DNA of 64,000 bases from Neckera pumila (taxonomy: Eukaryota > Streptophyta > Bryopsida > Hypnales > Neckeraceae): NCBI GenBank assembly GCA_963969595.1, contig OZ018411.1, forward strand, positions 4,838,501 to 4,902,500, written 5' to 3'. The notes under the pieces were generated by a model, which saw only the letters and a list, made by a program, of their open reading frames with translations, did no database searches and was not told the DNA's origin. Positions within the stretch are counted from its first letter, which is position 1; each line of letters opens with the position of its first letter. The translations under genes were made by a program, and so were the position numbers. Of the stretch, positions 40,742-53,537 are shown piece by piece.

Positions 40742-42827
40742 ATTTTACTTAGATTGAATTCTTTTTTTTCAAAAATATTTTGGCAAACTTTGCATATCCA
40801 TGATCTAATTTGTCCTTGGGAATATCCTTTGATGCTTCATTTATTTTTTGTGACTAATCCTAAATTTCACTCTAATAAAAAAATTATATATCATAGATTC
40901 AAATCAATGGATATAATACTCAAATGTTCCTCATATCAAATTTTTTTATAGACTAGTTCTGCTAACTAGATTCAAAAAATCATAATTGAGCGATGTTGCG
41001 TTTCAAACTACAAAGATTTAATATCAATTTCTTCCTTTATCAAAATCTTTGTGCTTCATACATGTACTTTAGCCATGATGTTGTAGATCAAGTTTACAAC
41101 ATTCAAAGACATCTTATTTTTTATACAAAGTGTAAGAGAATGTGAGATTTGAAATGGTTTATTAGACTAAAAAGATTATGATGTTGTCATGCCTTTTGGT
41201 AGAAGGCAACCATTCATTTTGAAAGATATCTTTGATACAAATATATACAAAATACATTCAAACTTTGCATCTAATCTACACACTGTAAACTTATTATTAT
41301 TATAAACTTCTTATAGATTTAGAAACTTCCTGGGCAATAAAAAATATAGTCAAATAAAATTTCTTTCAAATTACAACTTTTATATTTTAATTCAAGAACC
41401 ACAATTATATCCTTTTGCAAAAAAGATTTGGATGAAAATTAATCTCAAGCCTCTAAGACTACAAATATTTATCAGATTAACTCTTAATAGACATTCCATG
41501 ATCACATTTGGTCAACCTTTATGAGTTTTCTAAATTGAAATACACCTTTCAAAATTTTGATATTTTTCTCATGTAATTTAATATAATTTTATCCAAATTT
41601 TAAATTCAATTTTCTATAACTAAAAATATTAAAAGAATTTTATATGATTTTTTAAATGATTTTTTGTAAATGTATAGTAATTAGAAAATTGCATGAAATC
41701 TTTAGCAAAATTGGAGAAATGTTAGCGATATATTGATAAACATCATTGTCATTGTATAATCAATATAATTCTTGAGTTTGTACTAAGAAAAATTGAATAG
41801 AAAAGTTCAAAATTGGTATTTTTTTAGCTTTCAAATTATTACGTTCAAAGTATCATAAAAATTATTATTTCAATAATTTTGAAAATAAAAAAAAAGGAAC
41901 AATAAATATATTATTGATAACAACTATTTCTTAGTCAATCTCTAAGACATTCAAAATCAAGGATTTACTATGTAAATCCAAATTTGACACTAAAATTATG
42001 CCTCTTGAGTAGGTTATCCTTTGAGGGTTAAAAATACAAATGAATCTAATTATATTGAGTAATTCAATAATAAATATTTAGAAATATTTCAGTTTTAATT
42101 AGATGACAAAAAATGTTAATCTATAAGTTTCAAAGCTTTCACTATTTAAGACTATTCAAATATTTAAATTGGTAAGCAATTGATGAATGCAATTATGTCC
42201 TATATACAAATTATCTTGATTATAAAATTTGTAAATTAGAACTTAATTTAGTGATATAGTTTTTTGAGGTGTGACAATATTTTTTATATTTTTCAAGTCA
42301 TTTTGGTCTATCCTTTTATCTACATTTGGGCACTCCTTATACCAAGTTTCAAGAGAAACTAGTGAGAGTCAAGGGATTTTTGAGGCACACATTTTTTTAT
42401 ATAATTACCATGCCTCTGCTACTAGTTACACCCAATTGAAGGTTTTGGGGCCCTATTTTGGAATTGGAAGATATTGGCAACGGGAATTTTCACATGGATA
42501 TTGGAGCCCAGAAAGCATTAAATTTCAGTTTGATATTAGTTTTTCATTACTAATTTTTAGCTCTTCATTTGTATTTTGTCAGTAATTCTACTTAAAAGAA
42601 AGAAATTTTCTGAAATATTGACTAGCAATTTAGAAAAATGGAGTGCAAATTTTTTTAATATTTTAGAATGACGCATAAAAATATGCATGATGTTTGATAT
42701 TATATATAAAGTTGGATAGATTTCAAATATTTTGAGTATCCATTGCATTTGATATGAATCGTTTTATCTTTTATCGTAAAATTCATGGTATTCTCAAAAA
42801 CTCTAGTTTAATGATAGTCTTTTATAA
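40742..42827. other. Very AT-rich DNA right of the SSNA1-like gene
   Basis: The first few hundred bases should hold its promoter. The remainder shows no gene. The 104-codon frame at 42271-42585 has ordinary composition but no recognisable motif and no flanking splice logic. Confidence 0.4.
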
Positions 42828-43757
42828 TTAAGCCCTAAAGGACCAACATGCGTTTTTTGGCCGTATAGAAATTTTGGGCAGGTACGTGTGACTAGAGATA
42901 TCCATATTTGAGGCTGAAATTTTAATAGAAGGTGGGGGCAAGGAATATCTTCATGTGTACCAAGTTTCATGACATTTCGAAATACGAGTCAAAAGTTGTG
43001 ACCTGATATGTTACTTTTTTTTTGTAACTGGGCAGTTTGGGCAGATCAGAAAAAATCATTTTTCCGGAATTTTTTTTTGAAATTGGTTCTCTACATTTAT
43101 ATATACTTAAAAAGCTTTGAGTCACTCCATTTCAATCAATGAATCAAAAGTTATGAGGTTTTTTGGTTTGCGGGCAGTTATGGATTTTCTACTCTAAAAA
43201 AAACTTTAAAGTCGTTTAGTTAACTCAATTTTTATATTTTTGGAAAAAAATAAAATCTTAGGATGTAGATTGATTATTACAACATTATAACCGTTGGGAT
43301 TGGCATTTTTAAATTCCATGGTTAAATTTTTAACAATTTAGTATTTTGAGTCATTTTCTACTTCTTTCCACTTACTATTTTTGTACTATATGTTGTACAA
43401 TTCCAAATGATGTGAAATTTTTCATGCATATAGACAACTTGTTTAGGAAACTGAATTCAAAGACGCACCACCTTTATCGGCATTTTTTCATTGAAAAGTG
43501 AGCTTGCAAAGTGCAGCTGCCCGTTTTTTCGCAGGATTGAAAAAATGGTTTTCAAGACTTTGAATGCTTATATCTTATGATCCACATGGTGGAATTTTCT
43601 GAAATTTTTACCACATGTTTTCAATATATCATACTACAAGATCCTACGGTTACATGTGTCAAAAATTGTTTTTTTTCCAAAAATTTGGTAGTTGTATTAG
43701 AAATGGCAGTTTGGAGCGTTTTTGGTGATTACATAGTCATGAAACTTTAGGGGTTAA
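42828..43757 (-). mobile_element. TTAA-flanked non-autonomous element, copy C
   Basis: Bounded by TTAA at 42828-42831 and 43754-43757. The ends are GCCCTAAAGG and CTTTAGGGG. The interior is homologous to copies A and E but inverted (GGAGCGTTTTTGGTG near the right end). 930 bases, no open frame of note. Confidence 0.85.
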
Positions 43758-43877
43758 TATAAGACATGCAGACACGCCTCCAAAAACAAACATAGTTTTT
43801 TTTTGTAGATACTTGCAAACTGAAGTTTGAAAAAATAGCTAAGACTCCATTATTCTTCTCGCTACCAGTGACGCCCT

Positions 43878-44516
43878 TTAATCCCTAAATGCCCAAGGCC
43901 TGTTTTGGGCTTCCTGGAATTTTCTTTAAATAGAACAAAATGCCAACATATTGATAAGTTGTATCAATTTTTTTTGAATTGTAATTGTACAAATTCAAAC
44001 TGGATATGTTAGAGATCTCACAAGAAAAGAAAATACAACAATATCACTTATAGAGTGAAAGATTATAATGTTTGATCATGAAGGTGCTAAAACTGCAAAA
44101 GTCTTTCAATCTTCTTTACACAAGTCAAATCTAAAAATTTGGTGACCAAAAAAATATGACGTTAAAGGGCCTAACTTGTATAACCCCAATCAATTTATGG
44201 CTTCTTAAAATCTATTGTACAATTTTTTGAAATTTATTTTTGAATGTGATTTTTTCTCCAAGATCTAGTGTATTTGAGGCTCATTTTCAAGAGCTCTCAA
44301 CACTCCAAGAAGTCAAGATTGCAATGGGTACCCACGTACAAAAATTTGAATAGAATGATCACTATCATTTATTTTTAAAATCGGATTTTTGATGCTAAAA
44401 TTAGACTTCAAGAAGAACTTTAAAAAAATATAAACTACGAAAACAATAATTTTATTAGGTTTTATTTAACTTCAAAGTTTTGCAAACACTAGATTTGGGT
44501 GCCTTGGGCATTTAGG
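43878..44516 (-). mobile_element. TTAA-flanked element, second family, copy H
   Basis: Starts TTAATCCCTAAATGCCCAAG and ends GCCTTGGGCATTTAGG. The interior matches copy G in inverse orientation. Its right end runs directly into the next element (TTTAGGACCCCTAAAGG), so the expected TTAA between the two has been lost. Confidence 0.75.
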
Positions 44517-44517
44517 A

Positions 44518-45422
44518 CCCCTAAAGGCCTAAGGCCTTTTTCCTGCCCAAAAACACTCAAAAATGCGTGCAAAACTGCCATTCCTATAGCAAAGAGTAAA
44601 AGCAATTAAGTTCTTTTTTTGCACATCTAACTAAAGGATCTTACACCTAATTCATATGCAAATGTGTGGAAAAAAAATAAAAAATTTTGACTACACAAAT
44701 TGCAAGACACTTGCATTTAAAGTGAAATAAATTAGTTTCTCAGCACATTGCGGGACTAGTTTATTTGACTTTGAACTTTCTTAGCTTTAATTTTTTGCAT
44801 TGTAGAGTTTTGAGCTTTAAATCTTTATAGTGGAGAATTGAATTGAGAGTTTAAGGAAAGAAAAATTCAAAAAATTTAATTTTCATACTTTAAAAATTGT
44901 TGAGTAGAAGTAAACAAAGATAAGAGGACTAAATTATTTATGTCTCTAAAAAAGAATTAAAATGCACTACTTCCAAAGGTGAGATTGTTCTAGCAAACAA
45001 ACTAACCATGTGACAAAAAAATTTCTTCTTAAAAAATTGTAAAAATTGCATTCAGAAATGAATCCTATAAGTTATTTTTTCAAAAAGATGCTCTAATTGC
45101 CCAAAAGACAAGATTGTCCATAACTTTCTCATAACAAATCCAAATGGAATGAATCAAAACTTTCCAAATATAAAAAAACATAATCTACAAGAAAAAAACT
45201 AAAAATTAAAAATAAACTTTTTGAATTTTTTTGTTGCCCTTCTCTTTTGCTTATTCAGGCAAAACTTTTGTTCTTGGTCACTAATTGAAAAAAAATTATC
45301 TTTCCATGAAGCTAATCAATTTTTTTATCTTCAAAAAAAATCAGGACAAAAATTCAGCCTATAGGAACCTTGCCCAAAATCCGATTTGTCCCCCGAAGGG
45401 ACAATGGGTCTTTAGGGGTTAA
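44518..45422. mobile_element. TTAA-type element, third family, copy I
   Basis: Starts CCCCTAAAGGCCTAAGGCC and ends GGGTCTTTAGGGG followed by TTAA (45419-45422). The interior (for example CAAAACTGCCATTCCTATAG) is only partly related to the first family. Part of it recurs, diverged, at about 51310-51740. Another isolated end (CCCCTAAAGTCCCAG) stands at 45904, without a partner. Confidence 0.65.
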
Positions 45423-46637
45423 AGATTAAAAATTTTGGGCCATCAATTCTAGCTCAAAGGACCTTGGAGGCAGAAAATTGACCCTCCTATGGTAGAATGA
45501 ATATTGTTCCTAAAAAAAACAATTGTTAGAATAGTGGAATGTTCATCATGAACTAAAAATCGGGACTAAAATAAAAGCATAAAATAAAAGCCACAATGAT
45601 TGTAGAGGTGAATTGATTACATGCAACAATAGATGAGCAACTTCCATTAGAAATGATCATCATTGAAGGTTAAGTTTTTCTTTCTTGACAAAAGTCTACG
45701 TCATATACAATAGTCCTTCATAATTCTAAACAATAACATTTGAAAGGTAATTATTGCAAATGCCATAAGAAAATCTTTCAATTTTCATCTCAATGTAGGC
45801 ATCTTGGGAATTTACAATAAAAATCACTAATTTTTTTTGTTTTATTAAATGGATTGACGTTAGTTCAAAAATCTTATATGTATTATATTTTGATTAATTC
45901 TATAACCCCTAAAGTCCCAGTTTTCTCCGTGGATGACTATTGAAGGATTGGCTTAGAATCCTATGATCTCAAAACTTTGGCATTTTTTAAAAAAATTTGT
46001 GAAAGTACGAAAATAAATTTGATTTTCATAAATAGAAATTTTTACCTAAATCAAGGTCTAAGAGGAAAAGTTGTACCCTATAAAACTCAAAATAGTTGAG
46101 CTTTGGCAGCAAGATACATTCACAAAACCTTGAAATAAGTTAAAAAAATATTTTCTATAAATCATGTTTTTTTACATGTAAAGATTGATTCATTTCATTT
46201 GGAGTAGTATTGTGAAAGTATGGAGCATCTTGTTTTGTGGACAATAATATCATCTTCTTATGAAAATAATAGATTTGATCTATGTCTAACTCGAGGGCTT
46301 CACTACATCTAAAGTTTGTCTATTAGCTTTAGCATTTGTATACTACTTGTTGTATCAACATTTTAGATAACAATAGGATAAATTATATATTTTTTAAATA
46401 ATATTTCCCTAGTGATGGTCTTAAATGATTCTAAATGAAATATAAATAAATACTATGCAAACTTTGGTAGATTTATAATTAATAAGGGAATTTTGTTTAT
46501 TCAATTTGTTTTATAGTTCATTTTAGAGTGGAATATGCTTTTTTTGAATTTTTATTTTTCTAGTGCACCCTAACAAAAGAAAATAAACACTAATTTAATA
46601 AACTATGACTTCATTATTAAATTCACCATATGTATTT
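45423..46637. other. AT-rich DNA with one isolated element end
   Basis: Contains the unpaired end near 45904. No gene or complete element was recognised. Confidence 0.35.
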
Positions 46638-46884
46638 AATTAGAGGAGTTTTAGGCTTCCTAAGAGACTGCGAGTTTCCAAACTATGGGAACTTTGAAGG
46701 AATGCTGGAACGCTGCCAAATGGCCAGGCTGACGTGGCCAAGCGACTGCCACGTCATTTTTGAATTTTGAATTTAAAAAAAAAAAATTTAAATCCAACAT
46801 GCCCGTATTGTTGTTCTCTCAATCTGGGCAGATTAGGAAACAGGCCTGAAACAATCTTCCAAGGCCCCCGAAACTCCTCTAATG
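46638..46884. mobile_element. MITE with long inverted repeats (CATTAGATGA family), copy 2
   Basis: The ends AATTAGAGGAGTTTTAGGC and CCCGAAACTCCTCTAATG are inverted repeats. The conserved interior (CTGACGTGGCCAAGCGACTG then CCACGTCA) and the pattern around GGGCAGAT...GGAAACAGGCCT match copy 1 at 33495. 247 bases. Confidence 0.75.
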
Positions 46885-47236
46885 TTTATTATAATCCTAG
46901 ACCATTTACTAAGCAAATTTTATTTTCAACCATTGAGCAATCAGTGACTAAGATATTATGCATTGTATGTACAAAACCGGCTCTAGTCCTCCGGAATCCA
47001 ACTTCGCTAAGAATTTATTAGCCTTGGAATCTTGGATGTTGTTAGGCAACACTTCTGAAAAAATGGATGCTATGTGTTACAAGCACCATAAACACAATGA
47101 CAATTGGAAGTTCTTTAAGACAAGCTTAGATCTTAGATTTCAAAAAAAAAAGAGTATATCTAGAATTAGAAGTTAGAAGTGCAAGAGATGTATTGTTGAG
47201 ACTAAGGATCACCTTAGCTTGAACATCTTTATATAC

Positions 47237-47763
47237 TACTCCCTCCATCCCAAAATGATCTTATTGTTGTACTTTGTGATGTTGCAAATTGATCAAATTT
47301 GGTTTTTGATTGCTATTTAGGACCAATTAAACGACTTCAAGTAATAGTTTTCCTACAATCATCAATCAAAAGACAAATGAAATGATTAATGGGGTCAATC
47401 AATTCTATTCACTCTTATTTCTTGCATCTCTTTGAATATTGCTTGATTGAAGGAAATGAATCTTTGGGAGGCAGAACAAAGGGCCACACATGGGCTTGAG
47501 CATATACAAAGTGCCTAAAAATTGATGACCTCACACTCTACAATTCATTGACTAATGGTGGTCCTTGAAAATGTCCAAAAAATTATACTTTTCCATATTC
47601 CAAAACTACACTTTGAAAATAGATTTGAAACTCAAAGTTTTTTGAATGCTAAGAGTGCACCAAACTCGACTAGTAGAACAAATTAGGTTTTTTAAATGTT
47701 GTTTTTAGCCTTAATCCAGAATATTTTGTCCAACAAGAAGATCATTTTGGGATGGAACTAGTA
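47237..47763. mobile_element. Stowaway-type (Tc1/mariner) MITE, 527 bases
   Basis: The left end TACTCCCTCCATCCCAAAAT carries the plant Stowaway consensus CTCCCTCCATCCCA. The right end, inverted, reads CTAGTTCCATCCCAAAATGA. Pairing extends about 30 bases. Both ends are flanked by TA, the mariner-type target. No transposase is present. Confidence 0.88.
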
Positions 47764-50700
47764 TTGACTATACAAACAACTTGAGAAGCTACGTGTATCT
47801 AAGTAGCCCCTCATGAAGCTTCTACTATCTAAGAAGCTCGTCAAGAGACTTCTTATTACTTGTACATTCCTTCCGAAGCCTAAAAAGCCTATCATGCAAC
47901 AAAGTATGGAAGAAATGAAAAGTTATGAAAAACTATTTCTTCTGCCACAAGATATCAACAAAGCCATTGATAGCATTTTTAATAACAAAGGGTATTGTGA
48001 ACCACCATATTAGTTCACTTTTTAGATTGTAGAAAATATAAATATTATGTATTAAATTCCAAGTATGTAAGTGTTAGGACAACGGATTAAACTATGATCA
48101 CAATTTAGGGAGTCTTCTGTGAGATAGGAATAGGAACTTTAGGAATTTAGGTTGAAAATCTAGAAATGCAATTAGAAGAAAGTAATGGGAAAAATCTAGG
48201 GAAAATTTGGGAATTTCAAACTAAAAAGACTTTAAGCAAGATTTGATAAAGTAACCAAATTAGGCAAATAATAAAACATTTAGAAAACTAATAATTTAGG
48301 GGTTTGCACTAAAGTGGGGCAGTTTTCACTAAATTAGTGCATTTTACAATAAATTAGCGATTTAACTGTAAATTAAGGTGGGATGAATGTGATTAGAGAA
48401 ATTAGTTGTTAAGGTGCTGGATATAGGCAAAATTAGGGTTCCAAGCTCTCTCTCTCTCTCAACTTTTGTGTACATGTGTATTTTGAGAGCTGGTGCAAAT
48501 TTGTGATAAAAAATGAACAAAAAAGGATAGGAGAAGGAAATGAGTTAGCATATGATTGTAGGCAAGTTGTCAAGTAGGTTTTCACTTGTTTGTGAGAGCA
48601 ATTGGGTGGAAAAAGTGGAGTTTGAGTGAGAGGGGTCGGCTGCCCCATGAATCCAAGACTGCCAACTTTGGGGGGTGATATCCAACAAATAGTAGCTGCA
48701 ATGAGGCTGAAATTTGGAGGGATGGTAGATCATAGAGTCAGCTTTCCAAAAAGCCTAGGTTCACTAAAATCCAAGCAAGGACAAAGATACGGCGGGGATT
48801 TTACTGCAAAGGTGTTGGCTATCAATGGTGACCAAGACTGCCAACTTCGGGGGGTGATATCCAACGGATAGTAGCTGCAATGAGGCTGAAATTTGGAGAG
48901 GTGGTAGATCATGGAGTCAGCTTTCCAAAGAGCCTAAGCTTGTTGAAATCAAAGCAAGGACAAAGATGGGGTGGCTGTTGTAGTGGCCGTTGGTTTTCAA
49001 GGGACTTTGAGGTTACATTTTTCTTAAGCTTGTATATGTTGACTTGCAATTTTCATTGCATCTTCTATGAACGTGTTGATTTTTTTTGAGCTATGTGATT
49101 TGGGTGTCTAAAATGAATGCATGAATGTTTGAGTTTGATTTTAGGGTTTTAATGCAAGTGCGGAAGCGCTGCCCTAATTGGGATAAAATTAGGATTGGGA
49201 TGTGTGAATGAGGAAATAGAAGTAAACAATTAATTGCCTAAAAGGAGGGGGTGAAGGTTAGTATTGATCTAGAAACCTTAGAAAGAGTATAACAAGGTCA
49301 ATGCATGATTAGAATTAAATGTTTTTGGGTGGATTTGATGTGCTGGAATTTTAGGTTTGATCTTATTTAGGGCCCATTTTAGTGCTCTAATTGTAATTTT
49401 GAAGGAAATTTAGGTTCTAGAATAAATATTGGCACCTAAAGTGAATTGTGAATTCATTTGGGTCATTGCATGAGGAAGTGGTGAGTTTTAGTGGTGACAT
49501 TTTGTGCTTGAATTCTCTCTTAGGGTTTAAATTAGCCCATTTTGGATGCCCTACTTGAGAATTTAATAGTGATTTTGGCTATAGGAGTCCATTGCTTCGA
49601 GGCGTATAGATTAGGGTCCCATACACTTCCTCTCGACCCAACTTTGTGGATGGATTTTGCCTTACGATAGAATTTCACTCACAGGTATTCTAAAACATAT
49701 ATTGTTTTTCAAATTTTAAAAGTTTCATAGTGTTACAAACATGTACCTTAGAAGTACAACTTTCTATAAATAATAGAATGCTTCTTGATGTGTTTTTTAG
49801 TTACTTAGTAGAAGCCTCTTGAGGAGCTTCTTAAATAGAAGCTTTTGAGGAGCTTTCCAATCTAGGAAGAAACATGTGAGTAATATGAAACCTTTTTAGG
49901 AACTTCTTTGATTAAAAAAAGAGCCTTTTGAATTGGGCCTTTCTATTTGACAGACCCATCTTTTAAGTCAAACACAATATAAGCTTTCCAAGAGTTTTGA
50001 ATTCAATTTTTACAATATTCATAAAAAAGAATTTGCACAAGGTTTAGTCTACTTGCTAAAGCAATCTTACAGTTTGGATTAATATGCTTCAATTCCATCT
50101 TAAAACTATTATCAATTTAGTTTTTCCGTCAATTTGATACTTACTTCCATTAACAATTTTTTGAAGAATAGAAATCAAGTTGTTGTTTTAGAATTTTTTT
50201 TCTTAATTCTCAAGTTCATTCTTCAATATAAAACTTTTTAATTCAAAATCTATAGTAAAATTATTAATTATGAGTATTCAAAGTCTTAGAATCTAGCATA
50301 GCAAGGTGCAAAAAAAAACGTTTTTTGCACTTTAAATGCAAATATCTTTCAATCTACTAGTTCAAAGTTTTTGGAATTTCTTCTACATTTTTTCATACAA
50401 GCATCCTTTGCTTGGTTATGCAAAAGAATCAAATGTTTAGAATTTATTTTCCTTTGCATTGAATTTAGAAGTTTTGCATGTGTTTTTTAATGAAAAAATG
50501 GCCTTGGAAATTTACGAGTTATGAAATAAGTACATGGGGATATTTCTTTCTAAAATTAATTACATATTGAATATTTGTAATTTATGTTCAATTTTTTTTA
50601 ATATTTGTAATATTGCATAGTAATTTTTAAACATTTAATTTGGTAAGCATCACAGTAGCAAGGATTTCTAGGAGAGCCCTAGTTTACTTTTATGAAAATA

Positions 50701-51309
50701 TAAAATAGTTAAAAAAATAAAACTACAGGTGAAGGGAATGATACACAATATTTTTGAATGCCTATAATATACTATCAATTACATTGTGCTACAAAATACA
50801 ATAGCTTTTTGATTTTTAAAGGTCTAATGTATTTTAATTAATTATTTTTATTAAAATAATGCAATAATGAGTGAAGGGACATTCAAATTATTTGAAGCAA
50901 TAGTTATAGTTGTGCTTGTATTTCAGTTGTGTAATATCACAATTCTATTCATTCCATTTCTATGCCTATGTTGTGGCTTCATTTCATGGCTTAATTGAGG
51001 CTGTATATCATAGTTCTACTTGTCAAAGGCTTTATTTTATATCTTTCATTGTATAGCCTCAAAATTCTATGGCCAAGTCATGGGTATTTGTCTCTTCAAA
51101 CTTAGTGCACCCTATATTCATCAATCCAAAATATACCACTGAGCAAAATAAATTTGAAAATATTTCTGCAGTGTTTGCCCAATTGAAGGTGTAAATCTAT
51201 AGTTGAAAGAATTACGGTTTGAAATTGATTGTGTACTGTTACAAATATTCAACATTTTTTGAAAAAAATTACAAATAATCAACCAATAATCAATTTCATA
51301 AAGAAAGAC
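47764..51309. other. AT-rich DNA with a local tandem duplication
   Basis: Apart from the duplication at 48650-48980 and a CT run near 48447 I see no element with defined ends and no gene. The stretch 48400-49700 is somewhat richer in GC and may be the remains of a longer retroelement leader, but no coding domain supports this. Confidence 0.35.
48650..48980. repeat. Tandem duplication, unit about 180 bases
   Basis: CAAGACTGCCAACTTTGGGG, GTGATATCCAAC, TAGCTGCAATGAGGCTGAAA and AGTCAGCTTTCCAAA occur in the same order twice (from 48650 and from 48832). The copies differ at scattered positions. The reading frame is open in parts but no domain is visible. Confidence 0.8.
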
Positions 51310-52341
51310 CATCACATCCTAAATTCCTAAAGTCATCAAAAAAACATTCAAAATTAGCATTTTTTATGCAAAAAGCAAAATTTCTAAGCCTTTTTTTTTG
51401 GCATATCCAATTGTAGGATCTTCTCTAGACTTGTATATAAATAATTAGAAGAAAATTTAGAGACTTTGAGTAGTTAGATTGAATATATTTACAATTAAAG
51501 TATTGAGTCTATCTCATAACATTAGTGTGCTTCAAGTCTATCTTAAAACTATTCTTATTACAAACTAAACCTTGTGTTTTAAAATAGACTTGAAGCATAC
51601 TAATGCTATGAGATTGTCTTAATTAGCAAACTAAATCTTGTGTGACTTTTTTCTCTGAAAATTGTGAAAATTGAGTTAAAAATAGATCTAATATGTTACT
51701 TGCCCAAGAAAATGTATGACTACATGCAAGTCAAGATGTTCCATAACTTTTACAATACTAATTCAAATAAAATAATTCAATATGTTATATTTATTTAAAA
51801 TAAACTTTGAAGTCCTTTATTTAACTCGATTTTCAGTACTTTTAGAAAAAAATAAAACATAAGGTGTAGATTGATTATCACGACATTACCACCCTTGGAA
51901 TTGGAATTTTTCAATTCCATAACAAAATTATTAATAGTTAATTTAGTATTTTGAATCATTCTCTACTTCTTTCTACTTACTATTTTTTTCTTATGTGCTT
52001 TATAATTCCAAATGATTTAAAAAATTTCATGCATGTAGCCAATTTACCTTGAAGAATGAATCTAAAGAATTACAACCATTTTGGACATTTTTTTATACAA
52101 ATGTGACCTTGTGAAGTGCAGTTGCCTGATATTTTTGCAAGGACAAAAAAAGAATTTTGTCAATTCAAATGCTAATATCTTGCAATCTACACGACAAATA
52201 ATTCTAAATTTTTTTCCACATCATTTTAAACTAGATCTTAAAGTTACATGTGTCCAAAAATGTTTTTTTTGCTACTTGTACTAGGAATGGTAGTTTTGGA
52301 GCGTTTTTGGTGAAAACATAGTCAAAATCTTTAGGGATTAA
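51310..52341 (-). mobile_element. TTAA-type element, composite copy D
   Basis: The right part, from about 51735, is homologous to copies A/C and ends CTTTAGGGATTAA (TTAA at 52338-52341). The left part is instead similar to element I (44518-45422). The left terminus is degenerate. It looks like a recombinant or nested pair of elements. Confidence 0.6.
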
Positions 52342-52521
52342 GATGCTTGTATTGCAATGGAAATTGAAAGAAGAGTATTATAACTTTCAAATGCTTTTGT
52401 TTAAAATTGTGAAGAATCTCCTATACATGACATAGAATTTTGTTGATAAAACAAATTTAAACCTTCAACAATGATCACTTCCAAATGAATGGAAGCTCCT
52501 TTATCCATCATTGCATGTAAT

Positions 52522-53537
52522 TTAGTCTTTAAAGGTTTTTAACTATGTTTTCACCAAAAATGTTCCAAAACTGCCATTTCTATTACTAATGCCAAATTTT
52601 AGAAAAAACACATATAGATTTTATTATTTCAATCAAAAACAACCTATAGAGTATTGCAACAAAGATCATATAAACATAAACATTTTTAGACACATAGAAC
52701 CGTAGGATCTTGTAGTAAACTTGTTTAAGAAGATGTGGAAATTTTTCTAGAATTTTCCACCATGTGGATTGCAAGATAATAGCGTTTGAATTGACAAAAA
52801 TCCTTTTTTTGTCCTTGCAAAAAAAACGGGCAGTTGCCCTTCACAAGGTCAACATTTGTATGAAACAATGTCCAAAATGGTGGTTACTCTTTAAATTTAT
52901 TCTTGAAGGCAAATTGGCTATATGGTTGGAAAATTTCAGATCATTTGGAATTGTACAACATATAGGAAAAAAATAGTAAGTAGGAAGAGGTAGAGAATGA
53001 TTCAAAACACTAAATTGTTAAGAATTTATTTATGGAATTGAAAAATGCCAATCTCAACGGTTGTAATGTTGTAATAAGCAATTTACACCCAATGTTTTAA
53101 TTTATTTAAAAAAAATTTAAAATTGAGTTAAATAAAGGACTCCAAGGTTTATTTTAGAGTTGAAATTCCATAAACTACTCTCAAACTAAGAATCCTCATA
53201 ACTTTTGATTCATAGATCCAAATGGAATGGTTCAAAGCTTTCTGCATATATATAAATCAAAAGAGCCAATTTCAAATTTTTATTTTTTTTAAAAAGTTAT
53301 TTTTAAAGAAGTTATTTTTGTTGCCCGGGCTGCCCGCTGAGCAATGAAAATGACATATCATGCAATAACTTTTTAACCATGTAGTCAAAAATTATGAAAG
53401 TTGTTGGGCCTTAAAGCTATTCCTCAGAAAAATGTTGTGTGAGAATTCGAAAGAAAAAAAATAAAAACTCTGCTTGTAGTGAGCTACCCCCAAAAGCTAT
53501 GTTCTCAAAAAAGCATATTTGGTACTTTAGGGGTTAA
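52522..53537 (+). mobile_element. TTAA-flanked non-autonomous element, copy E
   Basis: The left end is decayed (TTAGTCTTTAAAGG). The right end CTTTAGGGG is followed by TTAA at 53534-53537. The interior is the closest relative of copy A. About 65 extra bases (from about 52610) interrupt the common sequence near the left end. 1,016 bases. Confidence 0.75.

Noticed and set aside
42271..42585. 104-codon plus-strand frame in AT-rich DNA
   Set aside because: No domain, no splice context and no repeat-protein similarity that I can recognise.
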